A DNA stretch of 64,000 nucleotides. Source: Stercorarius parasiticus. Taxonomy: Eukaryota > Chordata > Aves > Charadriiformes > Stercorariidae. Both the position numbers and the translations under genes were made by a program. The stretch's first letter is position 1. Each line of letters starts with the position of its first letter. This document shows positions 1 through 12,835 of this stretch, piece by piece. The notes beneath the pieces are model-generated. The model did not search any database. It was not told the origin of the DNA and saw only the letters and a list, made by a program, of their open reading frames with translations. The stretch spans positions 428,795 to 492,794 of the forward strand of contig VWZL01001304.1 of NCBI GenBank assembly GCA_013396915.1, given 5' to 3'.

Positions 1-180
1 GCTGCATTGCCGGCGGCGGGCGTGTGGGTGTGTGTGTGGGGTAACAGATCCTCGGTGCCGCCTGGGCTCCGTGCCAAGGGGAGGCGGCGGGAGGGCGGGA
101 GGCCCGTTGCCGCCATCCCGCTGAGGGGGGCTCTGGGAGGCGGGCTCGGTGCTGGGCGCTCCTAGTGCGGGACAAGTCTC
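1..180. promoter_or_regulatory. GC/CpG-rich segment, probable edge of a CpG-island promoter
   Basis: The first 180 bases are strongly GC-rich with many CpGs and a GC-box-like GGGAGGGCGGGAGG near 83-103, unlike the AT-rich remainder. I infer a CpG-island promoter, and possibly an untranslated first exon, cut by the window start. The ATG exon at 12755 has an upstream in-frame stop and must be joined to a noncoding 5' exon, so this segment is a natural candidate for the CCDC178 start. I could not find a convincing splice donor in it, and a divergent gene to the left is equally possible. Confidence 0.5.
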
Positions 181-756
181 AGCAATAGTGTGGTGAGCAG
201 GACTAGGGAAGTGATCGTCCTCCTGTGCTCCGCACTGGTGAGGCCCTGCCTCGTGTACTGTGTCCAGTTTTGGGCCCCTCACTATGGGACATTGAGATTC
301 TGGAGTGAGTCCAGAGAAGGGCAACGAAGCTGGTGAGGGGTCTGGAGAACAAGTCTTATGAGGAGCGGCTGAGAGAGATGGGATTCTTTAGCCTGGAGAA
401 AAGGAGGCTGAGGGGAGACCTTATCGCTCTCTACAGCTACCTGAAAGGAGGTTGTAGAGAGGTGAGGGTCAGTCTCCCAAGTAACAGGCGATAGGACAAG
501 AGGAAATGGCCTCAAGTTGCACCAGAGGAGGTTTAGACTGGATATTAGGAAAAATTTCTACACCGAAAGGGTTGTCAAGCATTGTAAGAGGCTGCCCAGG
601 GAAGTGGTGGAATCGTCATCCCTGGAGGTATTTAAAAGATGGGTAGACATAGTGCTTAGAGATATGGTTTAGTGATGGTTTTTGTCAGAGTTACGTTGAT
701 GGTTGGACTAGATGATCTGAAAGGTCCCTTCCAACCTAGGCAATTCTATGATTCTA
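180..756 (+). mobile_element. CR1 LINE, 3' fragment
   Basis: This shows the characteristic 3' CR1 order: a degenerate GTGAGGCC..CTCGTGTACTGTGTCCAG block, GAGGAGCGGCTGAGAGAGATGG, AGCCTGGAGAAAAGGAGGCT, then GATGATCTGAAAGGTCCCTTCC and a terminal ATTCTATGATTCTA tail. It is 5'-truncated with frame breaks, so it is inactive. It sits immediately downstream of the CpG-rich segment. Confidence 0.9.
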
Positions 757-3700
757 AGTGCCCTGAAGTTGTATTTTATCATACTCCAAGCGGCTGGCTG
801 GGCCCTAGGCCAGTGTGGGAGGTGGGCCAGGAACCGCAGTTGCCCATGGGCTCCGCTGGCACAGAGGGTATGCAGGGCCCTGGCAGGTGCAGCGCCTTTT
901 GTCGGTCCTTCGAAGTTTGTCTGGTGGCCATAAACGGTTCCTGGCCTGAGTCTGGGGCAGTGTGTGGCACATCCCATTCTTCCTCATTCACTGCGGTGTT
1001 GTGTCAGAAAAAGCCAAAGTAGTGGTCTTTGTCTTCAGGAAGTTGCACCTTTGGAGGTGTCCAACTGAAGCCTGGGAAAGTGCTTAAGTGGAGGGTACAC
1101 CCCCCGCTGCAGAAGCGTGCCAGCATCTCTGCTTTGGGGAAGAGGTTCAGTTACAATGGCTTGTTGGGGCTTCTGGATTTAATTCCCTTTTCTTCCTGCA
1201 GTGCTTGATGCAGCAGCTAAAGCATCTTTGAGAGATCCGATTTTTGAGCTTATATGCCTAAATAGGCTCTGCCCTCTTATTGCTGAGTTCTTAACTGATT
1301 CAAAGAACACAATGAACTTTCTGATATATAACTTAAAAGCGTTTTAAGCCTTCCTTTTCAAAGTTTCAAATACATAAGAAACATTTTGCACAGGCTCAAG
1401 AATGTGATGAGTCACTACTGAAGAGGAGACCGATTAAAAATTAGATCTTTTCCCCTGTAGAGGGTATAGTAATTATTCTGTCTGTTAGTTTTTTCTCTCC
1501 TTAAAAAGCACAATGCATAAAGCTAGAAAACATGGAAGGACTTGGTATGGGAGTTATTCCAGAATTTTATTACCTTCCAAAAGCTCTTGGGTTGTTTAAA
1601 GAGTGGAATCTCTTAGTTTCGCTCTATAATAACACCATGCTAAAGTAGAATAGACTTTGAAGAAGATATTTTGAAAACCTTATGGAAGGAAGAGGTGTCT
1701 GTTATTACAGTGATGATGATTGACCTCTAATTTCTGTCTGTCTTGTTATTTCTTTGTGAAAACAATGAGGAATGGGGGAATTCATGACAGAGAAGGTTTA
1801 GTGGACTTGTTTTAACAGCCGATAGATTTGTAAAGTTTTGGTCATACTCTAGTCACCGGACCCTAGGTGTATACATTGAGGAAATCTGTAAAAAAAAATA
1901 ATGCACGTAGGCTTGACTGTTGTGTTTCAGCAGAATGTACCTCAAGAAGTAACTCCTCCTTGTTTTTCCATATTGATCATATTGAGATGTATATTGGAAG
2001 CTGAGAGGTTGGTTGTGATCCCAAATGAAAATCCGGTGCATGATCATTTTGGGACTAGTCGTGTTCTTTCAGGTTGCCCTGATTGGAAAATTGAATAATT
2101 TTGCTAACACAATGAGATCCTGTTGGGTATTCAGAGATTTACTAAGGTTTTGGAGCTGTTTGATTTGCAATCCTTTAAGATTATTTCTCATGGAGTTGCA
2201 GCATGGCTCTCTCTAGTGAGATACTATATAAAGAAATTTACAAAATGGATACGTGTGTCTCTTAAGCCTTCCTCCCTACTGAGGGGCTCTGAATTTTTGT
2301 AAGTGCTCTCATCTTTTCAGAGCATATAGCCTATTTGCAATTAGAGTTCTATGATGGTAAAATATCTGACTTTAACCTCTGCTATTATGATCTCGATATG
2401 ATGATCTGCTTTATAGGTAGCCTTTTGTAAGCCTTTTTGTAAAGAGCTTTCAGATGGAGTTAAATAAAAAGAGGACTCTAGGTGACTGTTTCAGGTTTCA
2501 TACCTTGCATAACAGGACAGGTAAGTCTGAAACTGTCACCATGAAGACAGAATGAGGGAAAGTCTCCTTTTGAAGGGTGATTTTAGAACTTTTATTTAAA
2601 TTTGGACATGAGAGGGAGACATTTCCTATTCCTCTTTCCCTACCTGATGCAGTTTTGGATGAAATTATCATTTGGAAGATTACTATCCACATTAGCATCA
2701 AAAGTTAATACTGCAATAGTGGCCCAAAATATTTGCTATCGTATTTTAAGATCCCATAGAAGTTCTAGTGAAATCGACCTAAATGACAGTAAAATTATTT
2801 TCTTTGGTATTTGCGAGATGGCTACTGATGTATTACACTTGATGTTAAAAGAGAGTTTGGAGTCAGAATAGAAATTGAATGGTTAAAAATGTTCATTATT
2901 TGTAAAGTGATAATATCTCCTAATATAGAGAAGTCTACTTACCTATTCCAGCTTTCTGTGGGGTTCCTGATTTTGTACACAGTTATGATCTTTGTAATAA
3001 CTAAAGCATGAAACGATTGAGTTTAGATAGTATGTAGGCAAAATGATTTTAACTGATTTTGAATTCTGTATCTCAAAGTTGGACATTAGATAATTTACAC
3101 AACTTTTCTGGTTTTCTGAATCAGTTGACTTCACAGTGTAAAGAAACCACTTCAACAGTGAATACTGAGAAAATCTGGATCACTTAGTCTCTTCCTTTTT
3201 AACTTCAAAGGACTTGTCTGTACAGAAAACTTGTGCCATGAACTGTGGTGAGGTAGATAATGCATTACAGTAATTCTCCTAATATTAGGCTAACTACATG
3301 CATCTAAAAGGGCTTTGTACTGGCGTAGTTGATCACTGCCATTAAGGAGAGTAAAGGCACTAAGGATTATGCTAGTGTCTGCATATGGTTAAGAAATTAA
3401 ACTCTCTAGCAAAAAATGGGTGTTTCTATGACCTTTGAACTGTGTACATGGTGTGAACTACTATGTATTGAGAACAGTTCTGTGGTGAAGCAGAAATTCA
3501 GAGACAGAGTAAATCTAGCAAAAAATGCCCCTTCCTGCATTCTTTTTGCTCAAATATGTAATAAAGTGTTTTAAAACTCATTTATTTATTCATTTTACTG
3601 TGTGTTTTTAGCTTTTTTTGAAAATCTAAGTTGAATTACTGAATCATGGAGCACAAACACCGAGTAATGGTAATGGTCACATTTCCTGGATAAAAAGTTT

Positions 3701-4559
3701 TATGGTTTAGGATGTGTCTTACTTTGGAAGGTAGATGGTGAGAAAGCATTGGCTTGAGTGAGCAGCAGCTCCAGTCAGCTTGGCGATTTTGTTGGTTTTG
3801 TAATTATCATTACCTTTTTAGTCTTTTCTTTTGTGTTGGGTTGGTTGTTTATATTTTCCTGTCATGCAGAGCTTTGCCTCGGAGCTGTATCTTCTAAGGT
3901 TATATTGCAGGACAGGTGCAAGAATATACTCTTAATGTAGCTATATTGAATTGTTTAAATTAGCCTTTCCTTTAATGTCATATCCTTATAAAAAACAGTC
4001 TGAGACTGTATGTATTTAAAAATATTTTTCTATTAATTTTCTTTTTAAACAAGACTTTTATATAGCATCAAGAATTAATTAGCTGCTAAGATCTGAGCAG
4101 TGCCACAAAATACGTCTTAGTCCAACTGAACAAGAATGTGTTTATAGTTACTTAGCACTTGATCTGGAATTTGGCAAGATCTTCTCTTCAAACTAGAAAA
4201 CACACAGATGCAATTTCATATTATGTAGTAGTGTGTTGTGCTCCCTTTTTTATTTTAAATAGATTGTATGATCCTGCCAAATTTTCAACTCATTTTGTTT
4301 CTTTAGTCTTTGCAACTGAACTATTTATATAATATACATAATGGCTAAAATTACTATTTAACTTAAAGTCCCTCTGAAACATAAAGTAATAAAAAACATA
4401 TAGCTTAAAACGGGAAATCAAATAGAGATGGATCACCTTTTTGAAATGTTTATTTCTTCATTTTTTTCTCTTTCAAAGAGCATAGTATTGTCATCTTAGG
4501 CACAAACCATGTCTTATGCATGACACTGTAGAACAATGGAGGCACTTGAATAATACTGA
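757..4559. other. Non-coding 5' region, no gene recognised
   Basis: AT-rich sequence with no supported exon. Short open frames near 672-1022 and 779-991 overlap or adjoin the CR1 copy and show no family resemblance. It is probably the first part of a long 5' intron of CCDC178, if transcription starts at the CpG-rich segment. Confidence 0.4.
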
Positions 4560-5350
4560 CAGCAAGGGCTTACTGTGTGATTCTTTCTCAATTTGGACAC
4601 AATGTCTTGCTGGAGGAGCTGCAAGCATTCTGGAGAACAGGATAATATGGAATTTGAAATGATCTTGAGAAGTCAGAGAATAGGATGTACATCAGTAAGA
4701 ACAAGCACAAAGTACCATCCATAAGCAGAAATAATGTGTACAGCGGAGAAGAAAATGCTTGTTAAGGTAGCAAAAGACCTGTAGGTTGAAGTGCTAAACA
4801 CGAAAACCAGTATCAGGCTTTGTGATAGAACCAGGGGTTGTATCAGGATAAGAAACCAAAAGCATTGCATAATACTTCCGTTCTTCTTAGTACTGGCGAG
4901 GCATCATCTGGAAGGCTGTGGCCTCTTTAGAATATATGCCTGAAAAGACCTGGACCAACTGGGGAGAATTTGTAGCAAAAGAGTGGAAAAACAGTTGGAA
5001 AGTATAATCCCTGGGCAGGGGTGCGTGTGTTTAAAAAATTAGAAGAATTTGGTCTGTCTAGAGAAGGAAAGAGAGAGCAGTTCTCAAATGTTTAAGAAGT
5101 TGTTTACAAGATGAAGGCAATCTGTTATTTTTTGTGTCCATATAGATATGATGAGAAGATTATATTGTACATTAGGACATTAGGATGGCTAACTAATGGC
5201 ATGGATGGTTAAGTTTGGTTTAAGTTTGCTTAGACGTCTGGTAGAAACTGTCACTAAAAGATTTTAAAACATATTTGGCAGGCATCTGTCAGAAATAGTT
5301 TAGATTTAGGTGAAACTGCCTCGGATCTTTCAATATATGGAGGCATTATT
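4560..5350 (+). mobile_element. Ancient, highly diverged CR1-like LINE remnant
   Basis: The order of fragments is that of a CR1/L3-type 3' end: a degenerate GGCGAGGCATCATCTGGA (about 4897), a GAAGAATTTGGTCTGTCTAG region (5042-5061), a GATATGATGAGAAGAT stretch, and GGCAGGCATCTGTCAGAAAT followed by TTTAGATTTAGGTGAAACTG near 5278-5318. Divergence is high and the edges are uncertain. The call comes from remembered consensus order, not an alignment. Confidence 0.5.
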
Positions 5351-5480
5351 TTACAAATGGAATCTGTTTTCACATTCTACTACACTTCTGTCATTACTAA
5401 AGAGAAAATAAGTTTCTACCTAGGAGGACCCCTTCTTCATGGAACTTTCTATGTGTTTAATTAAATAATCAATTTATTTC

Positions 5481-6075
5481 CACAGAATCACAGAATGGTA
5501 GGGGTTGGAAGGGACGGACCTTTGTAGATCATCTAGTCCAACCCCCCTGCCAAAGCAGGTTCACCTAGAGCAGGTTGGACAGGGACACATCCAGGCAGGT
5601 TTTGAATATCTGCAGAGGAGGAGGCTCCACAACCTCGCTGGGCATCCTGTTCCAGGGCTCTGCCACCCTCAAAGTAAAGGTTTTCCTCATGTTGAGATGG
5701 AATTTCCTGTGTTCCAGTTTGTGCCCGTTGCCCCATGTCCACTCCACTGAAGAGTCTGGCCCCATCCTCTTGACACCCATCCTTTAAATATTTATAATCA
5801 TTGATGAGATCCCCTCTCAGTCTTCTCTTCTCCAGGCTAAATAGACCCAGGTCTCTCAGCTTTTCCTCATAAGAGAGATGTTCCAGTCCCCTATTCATCT
5901 TTGTAGCCCTCCGCTGGACTCTCATCAGCAGTTCCCTGTCCTTCTTGTGCTGGGGAGCCCGGAACTCGACGCAGTACTCCAGATGTGGCCTCACCAGGGC
6001 AGAGTAGAGGGAGAGGATGACCTTGCTCGACCTGCTGGACATGCTTTTTTGTAACGCACCTCAGGATTATTCTTT
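5481..6075 (-). mobile_element. CR1 LINE 3' fragment, reverse orientation
   Basis: The reverse-oriented CR1 tail begins at 5481 (CACAGAATCACAGAATGG), followed by GGGTTGGAAGGGAC, CATCTAGTCCAACCCCCCTG and the body. Read on the minus strand, it encodes a residual end of the LINE second frame ([17 protein letters not shown]). This frame of about 169 codons is a retroelement remnant, not a host gene. Confidence 0.93.
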
Positions 6076-9000
6076 TACAGATCCTCTGTCATTTTTACTT
6101 ACGTTGTCCCATTCCAGTTTTGGCAGCTAGGCTTTGTCAGTCGTTTTTTTTTTTCTTCCCCTCTAGCTCTCATTTACTTTGTCATCTTTGCATCTTTTTA
6201 CAAACTCCCTTTCCCTACTGCGTAATATATGTTTTCCAGATTTGCCGTGCAAGCACCTTTCATTCCTTGAATGCCCTGTCCGACCTGCTTTTCTATACCC
6301 TTGGCAGCACCCACATGCTTGGTTCTTTCACTTGTTTTTGTCTTTTTTCTATGTTCTTTATTTTTTAGCATATACAAGATGTCATCTTTTTCTCTTTCTC
6401 CTTTCTCTGCATTACTTCTAAAATAGTGAAGTGTAAGATCCCTACAAAATATATTTTGATGGAAAGATTATGAAATAAATGAAGGCAGTCGAGTGACTTT
6501 AAGTAGCCTCCAATTAAAGAGGTTTTTTTGGTATATCTAAGAAAACAAAGTGTACACTGTCACTGTATGTGATCTGCCAGTGCCTGTCCTCCAGTAACTT
6601 TTGTCTATTCCAACCAGATTTGACAGATGGGTAGGAGTGTCAAAGATGTTAAGTTCTTCCAAGTTTCATGAAAATTGGCAGCTAAGTAACGGGAAGAAAG
6701 ACCCAAATTATTTCCTTATCTGAAAGAAAGGAGTTATAAATTGGCCCTTTACATATTCTGTAAGGTAGCAATCCGCTGACTGATCGACTCGTGTTTTGGT
6801 TAGCCAGCCAAGCTCCAAACCAGTCCTATGCACCTGCTCAGAAAGGAATACCAAGGGAAGCTGTATTGGTCAGGCTCAGTGACACTGAGGGGAGCTGGGC
6901 TTCTGTGAAGGAATGTTGCACAAAAGTCCATGGAAAACTTGGAAATCCATGGAAGACTTTACTGATTCTAATGTCATGGGGATGCTGGGGTGGTTTTTTT
7001 GTCTGTAAAATGTTCTTAGAATTTTTTTCTCTGTTCTTTGCAACATCAGTGAGGCCATCACTTAATAAATAGCATTTATTTCAAATAATAATACGATTTT
7101 TCATTCATCCATTATTCTTGTTTTATCTTCATTTTTTTGGAGAACCTGTTATATCCTTGAAAATTTGGGTGCATCAGTTCCACAAGTTCATTAAGACCTT
7201 GACCCATTCCTGCCAGGAAGGGCTGAATGGATAAGGTAAACCAAAAATTAAACTGTTGGTATTTCAAGCTAGGAGTGTTATATTGTGTGCTAAACAAATT
7301 CTTGGACTTTTACTTTGCATTTCTTTGTTGCAGTGTATTGGCTGATTTATTTTGCAATGTGTGTGATAGCTTAAGAAAAGACTTTTAAGTTTCCAAGACT
7401 TTAAGCTTTCAAGTAGAGATGATCTGTCCGTGTTGTTTTAAAGTATGATTTATTTGTCTATTTATCTGTTCTATATTACCAAACTCTTTCTGAAATTCTG
7501 TTTGTTTGTATTTCTGAATATTAAAATGAAAGGTACTGATGGTAATGAACTCGATAAGTGTAAGGTAGCTCTGAAACAACCAAATCGGAACTAAATTATT
7601 GAGCAAGGCAAGCTAGAGAAGGGAAAGGATGAAAGAATTCTAGTGTTGAAGCAAAAGCATAGAAATCCAACTGTCCTACTCTTCATCTGACCTGTGGGGT
7701 TGTGGTTTGTTTTGGGGTTGTGGGTTTTTGGAGATGTTTAAGATTCATTCTGGGAGCTGATAAGGAAGTGGAGAGGGATTTGTAGCTAATTCATGGGCTG
7801 GTTGAATTGAGTTAATTTGTTCCTGCTGAGTGCGTGTTTTTTAATGCTGCTGAGAAAATTATGCCATTGTAAGACTGAGTGTCAGCATGCCTGGAGCACT
7901 TTTTCCTTTTCTGCTATTTCTTGAAACCAAAGGAACAAACATATTTATCCTTATTCAATGTGAACCTCATTGCAAGTGAAAAAAAAAAAGTTTGTCACAG
8001 GCTGTTGGGGGTGTTTATTTTTGCTGAAGTTTCTTTAGCCATTTCTGGATGTTTGACTAATAATGAATTTATTATTCTAAAACAGTATTTTGAATTTAAT
8101 GACAAAACCAGAACTAGCTTAATTATCAATAAGTAAAAAGATAACTTAAACAGTATTTAACTAAATTGTTTAATAGAATGCAAGAAAATATACTCTAATT
8201 ATAAAAGAAAAGTGATTGAGTGAATTAAACAAGAATATGTTGCGTTATGTCTATAAATACTCGATCTAATTTTTTGTTTCTTCATTACTCTATTTTTAAA
8301 AAATGGAGTTCAAAAGTGTCTTCATTTCTAATTCGCAGAATAAGAGATGTGATTTGTATGAACATATGCAGCAATTATGCCAAAACTAAATTTCTTCAGT
8401 TCTGTGGTTACTATGGTAACCAATATTCACTGTATTTCATTTAGACATATACAGCAGAATTGAAAATGGTAGGTTTAAGATTTAATAATCTTTGCAAAAA
8501 TATTATGCTATAGTACATGATATTTTAATTATGTGTAAGGGGACAGATCAAATAACTAACATGCTTAGTAGCATGAACATTGGTAGTAATCATCTTTAAA
8601 ACATATTTGGATGATTCTTGTGGTAATAGAATTTTGTGTGCTTGTTTCTAACAATTTAAATGAATTAGTTTTTTGCTTGAGAAGGGAGATTGTTCCTACT
8701 ACTGTCAGGTCTCTTTCACCTCCCAGGAATAAGGGAGAAAATAGTAGTTCTCCAGTGGTTTTGTTTCTGGCCTTGGAATGTATGAGGAGGGACACTGAAA
8801 CAGTAGATTAGGTAGCACCTTTAGTCACAGTTATGTTTTATGTGAACCCATGTCGCAGAATGTGAGCAGCTCTTAAGTTATTTATTTTCTCAATACTACT
8901 TGGTAGAAGTATAATTCCTGTTTTCTGACTCGTGTCAGAACTCAAGAATATATAGAGAAAGACAAAGTGCATCATTCATGACCACAGAAAACCTGGATTT

Positions 9001-12000
9001 AATTCCCTTGCCTATTACAGATTTCCAGTGTCCTTGTTTTTCATCCTGTTTAATTGTCTGTGGATTTGTTTGTCGTTTTGTTTAGAGTTCACATTTGCAC
9101 TAAGGTCTGTGGAAAAAGAATATGGACTAAGTTTATTTGAGTTGCAGACTAGCTGGAATGAACCACAAGAATAGTGGAATACTGGAATAAAATCAAATTG
9201 ATTTTCAATACAGAACAATTTCAGGTATTTATATGATAGTAGTAAGATCTCAGCTATAATATTTTTCATTTTGGATACCATTGGAAGTTTGTGAGAGACA
9301 TTATTTGATCTTAATTCCCTTCTTAAAGCTTAAAGTGGCTGGTGTAATGGACTAGTTCTTGGGATCTTGTTCCTGTGAAAGGAATAAAATACAACAAAGA
9401 ACCTAAGGAATTTTTCATGTCTTTTGTTGATTTAAATAATAATTCTAATCTTTCTATTAGAGTTGGTGGTTTATATTACCCAGTCTATGAAATTCTACAT
9501 GAAGCCTTGTTTTCAAGTGTGAGACTTGACTATCACTGTAACACATTTTAATGTGGCAAACTGCTATTTAAACAGCACCGTGTACTATTTTGAAACATCT
9601 ACACAAATTGTAGTTTGGGGGAATAATTTCAGGGACATTAATCCCCTTCTGTGTATTCTGAAGTAAACCTGGGCTGCATTTCAATGTTTAAAAGGATTCA
9701 CTGCATCACTTGAGGACAGGCAGAAATTGTGCAAGAGATTTTAGGACCCTAAAACCAAATGGTAAAATGCTATATTTGCAGAAAGTTAACACTTGGGGGT
9801 CAGAAAATGATAGAATAAAATGAAGATTGTTCATGGAATGTTAGCTCCTTTTAACTATGAGTTAGTTTGTAATTTTTATTTATGCTGACTGCATTTTGGG
9901 GAAGGAGGAAAAATTCCAACACAAATGACATAGTCACAATGAAGCAAGAATCAATGAGAATATTTGAAATAAAATTCTCCTGTGATTTGGCCATATCTAT
10001 TGCGCTTATGAGGTACACAATCTCAATTTGCATTTAGTTTACTTGATAGTGAATAAGAATTTTGGTGAAGAGGTAAGTATGGGAGTTGATGAGAGAAAGG
10101 TTTTTATAGAATAAGCTTTTCATGAGGCATATTTATGAATATCCCAATACTCTGCCTGGGGAATGGCATTTGTGATGAGAAATAGTAGCACTAGCTTATG
10201 TTACTTGGATAGAAATTATAACATCTGAATTCTGATCTCTTTCATTGAAAAAAATTTATCAAAGATTTTGCTTTTAATAAAAATTTTTTTAGTTCCTTAT
10301 CCTCCTCTTTCAGATGTCGGTATTAGAAATTTATTTTTAGCAGCTGACAAATTATTTCTGTTATAGTAAAGTACCAAGAAAGTAACTAAAATGGTATGTG
10401 CATTTATTTTAGCTTTAGTCATATTTAATAATTCATACAATGTAAGTNGGAGTAGCATACAATGGCTTTTAAAAGGTATACTGTAGTAATATGACTAACG
10501 TAGTTGTCTTTGTTAGAGTGAGAAAGTTAGTATTAATTCTATGTAACAGTTTGTGCAGAATAACACTTCCTGAAGGTCAGAGGTATATGTTATAGAATTT
10601 TGAGTGCTAACTCACTGGATTTGGCTTATTTTTTCTGGATAGGACAATATAAAAGAAAAATTTTAATTTGTATTTTGATAGCTGTAGCTGTGAATATAAA
10701 TAGTCTAGTATTTTTATATATTTTCAACAGAGACTAAATGAACTATGTGCTGGCTAATTTTTTTTTCCAAGCCTCAGATTGAAATGATAGTTTTGTCATC
10801 AACTGCAGATTTGTCCAATATATTTTTTTTCAGTGGGATGTTATGTACAGTGGAATGTGTCTTTGTGTTGTGTATATGATTCCTTATCAGGCAAGTGATG
10901 TTCTCACCTTTTTCTTAACACATGCTTGCGTGTTAGATCTGCTCATACCTTGTTCTGAACGTATTACACAACAAATCAAAACTGTTTCTTAAGGGTTTTT
11001 TTCCTGGATTTTTTCCTTTCATATGTAGTATTTTTCTCCTCTTTCCTCCTTTCTCTAGGCTATTATGTCTATCAATGCTTATTTTCTTTGACTTACTACG
11101 AATTTCAGATTCTTTTATGTACTCCTTGTTGGAGCTAATGTGGTCCAGCTGGTCTGACTGCCAGGATGAGCCCGTAGGAGAGTAGAATATCACTTTGCAG
11201 AGTCCAAGAAGCTGACATCCTGTCAGAAGTATAGTTAAAAATTCCTGCTTGCCAAATCGGCATATTTCTTTGAACAACATTGAGCCCCACCACTGGCAAT
11301 CATTGTTTCAGGAAATTGAAAAAGCCACGAGACTTGCAAAAAAAAAAGTATTAATGTGCAAATGACATGCAAGAATGGCTCTCATAATATATTTTCCATA
11401 CATTTCCTAAGGAGAGTTGCATAGTTGAAAATGTGGTGACTTGAAACTTACTTGTATGTATTATGAACTTTATTTAATTTAAAAAATCTTTTCCGTAGCT
11501 TTAGTTTGAAAGGTTTTGTTGATACTGGTCAGAGTTTCCAAGTCAAATAGTTTGTTATGGTAACAGAGCAATAATGCTGTCTGCATTGCAGTGCATGGAA
11601 GTTCATGTAGAAGATCAGCTGTGGATTCATCCTTTCTTTTGGCAAGCATGGTATACTTACAGTCTTCTAAGCTCTCTTTGGAACAGACTTGAGTTTGAGT
11701 TTGGTGGATCAATAATAACCTGAGGTGTGAAGAGTGTGAAGAGCATATTTTGGTCTTGCTTTTTTTTTTCTCTGTCCATCCATCCAGTTGAACTCTCAGG
11801 CAACTATTTTCTATTTCAGGGAATTTGGAATAAACATATATCTATTTTTTAATAGTACTACTTACAAGAATATGGAATGCTAAAATCTATGATCTGTGCG
11901 ATATTTTATATTGATAAAGACTGTAATATAAATTTTGAGGTTTGCTTTTTTACTAGTCAGTTTTTGTAGGTTGATAGTAGTTGGAATCCACAATTTACTG

Positions 12001-12754
12001 TGGACTTCTAATATGCGAATTGCACAAGTCGGGGGAGATAAGGAGGGAGAGATGTCCACCTGGATCTCTGTATGGCAATACAGTTATTTGTCAAATGTAT
12101 GAATTTTAAGGGTAATAAAGTATTCTGGTAAATTACCTTAGCTTGATGTCCTGAGGCTTAACTACCTAAGTTTTCAGCCAATATTATTTTTCTGAATTAT
12201 GTAAATAATAAATAAATAATGTTGGTTTTGTTTATTGTAGTAAATCTGAGTTACAAGTGTATATGCAAATAGGTAGATTATTTTCCTCTCTTGTGTGTCT
12301 TCTGTCCATTGAGACAACAGTGTTTACACGTTCATGGACTTCCCTTCCACTGTCAGTTTCTTAATTAAAATTCATCTCATAGGTTATCCATTTTGTTTTT
12401 CATATTTTTCTAGTTAGGTTTGGTTACCGCTGTCATGATAGGCTCCAAAATAACCTGTATAATTTAAAAAGCCAGGCCACATACGTTGAATTTTGGCAGT
12501 CTTGGTTTTCTTTACTTTTTAACTGTAATTTCATTACTTAAATAGGATCCGCTGTGTGATTTGTACTGCCATCAACTGTTTAATTGCTGCTTTTCCCTTA
12601 GTAGGAAAAATGAAAATAGGTTTGCTAACCTTTAAAAATACTGTAGATATATCACTGGTGGAATGCATTTTATTGCTGATGAAAATAAGAGTTTTCAAAA
12701 TGTGTATATCTGTATGTATATATGTATGTGTATTATTATTTTTCTCATCATTAG
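6076..12754. other. Long non-coding stretch upstream of the ATG exon
   Basis: AT-rich sequence without a recognisable exon, RNA gene or young repeat. A minus-strand frame of 115 codons at 10933-11280 is Lys/Ser-rich and resembles nothing I know. A single ambiguous base lies at 10448. The segment ends in the pyrimidine-rich acceptor of the ATG exon (TTTTTCTCATCATTAG at 12739-12754). It is probably the 5' intron of CCDC178. Confidence 0.5.
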
Positions 12755-12835
12755 GCTGAAAAGTACTACCAGCAATAATGTGTGAAACAGAGTCATTTTC
12801 CTGTTATTCTAAGGACAGTAATGAGCCATCCCAAG
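12755..12835 (+). CDS. CCDC178: CCDC178 exon with start codon
   Basis: An acceptor TTAG at 12751-12754 and a consensus donor AAG|GTAAGT bound the exon. The ATG at 12778 is the first in-frame ATG and has A at -3. An in-frame TGA at 12757-12759 lies upstream in the same exon, which fixes the frame and makes 12755-12777 untranslated leader. The exon encodes 19 residues (beginning [10 protein letters not shown]) and ends in phase 1. The split codon joins to exon 2 as Asp. An upstream noncoding exon is implied. Confidence 0.8.

Noticed and set aside
5533..6042. 169-codon minus-strand open frame
   Set aside because: It is the end of the CR1 second frame in a reverse-oriented CR1 copy, not a host gene.
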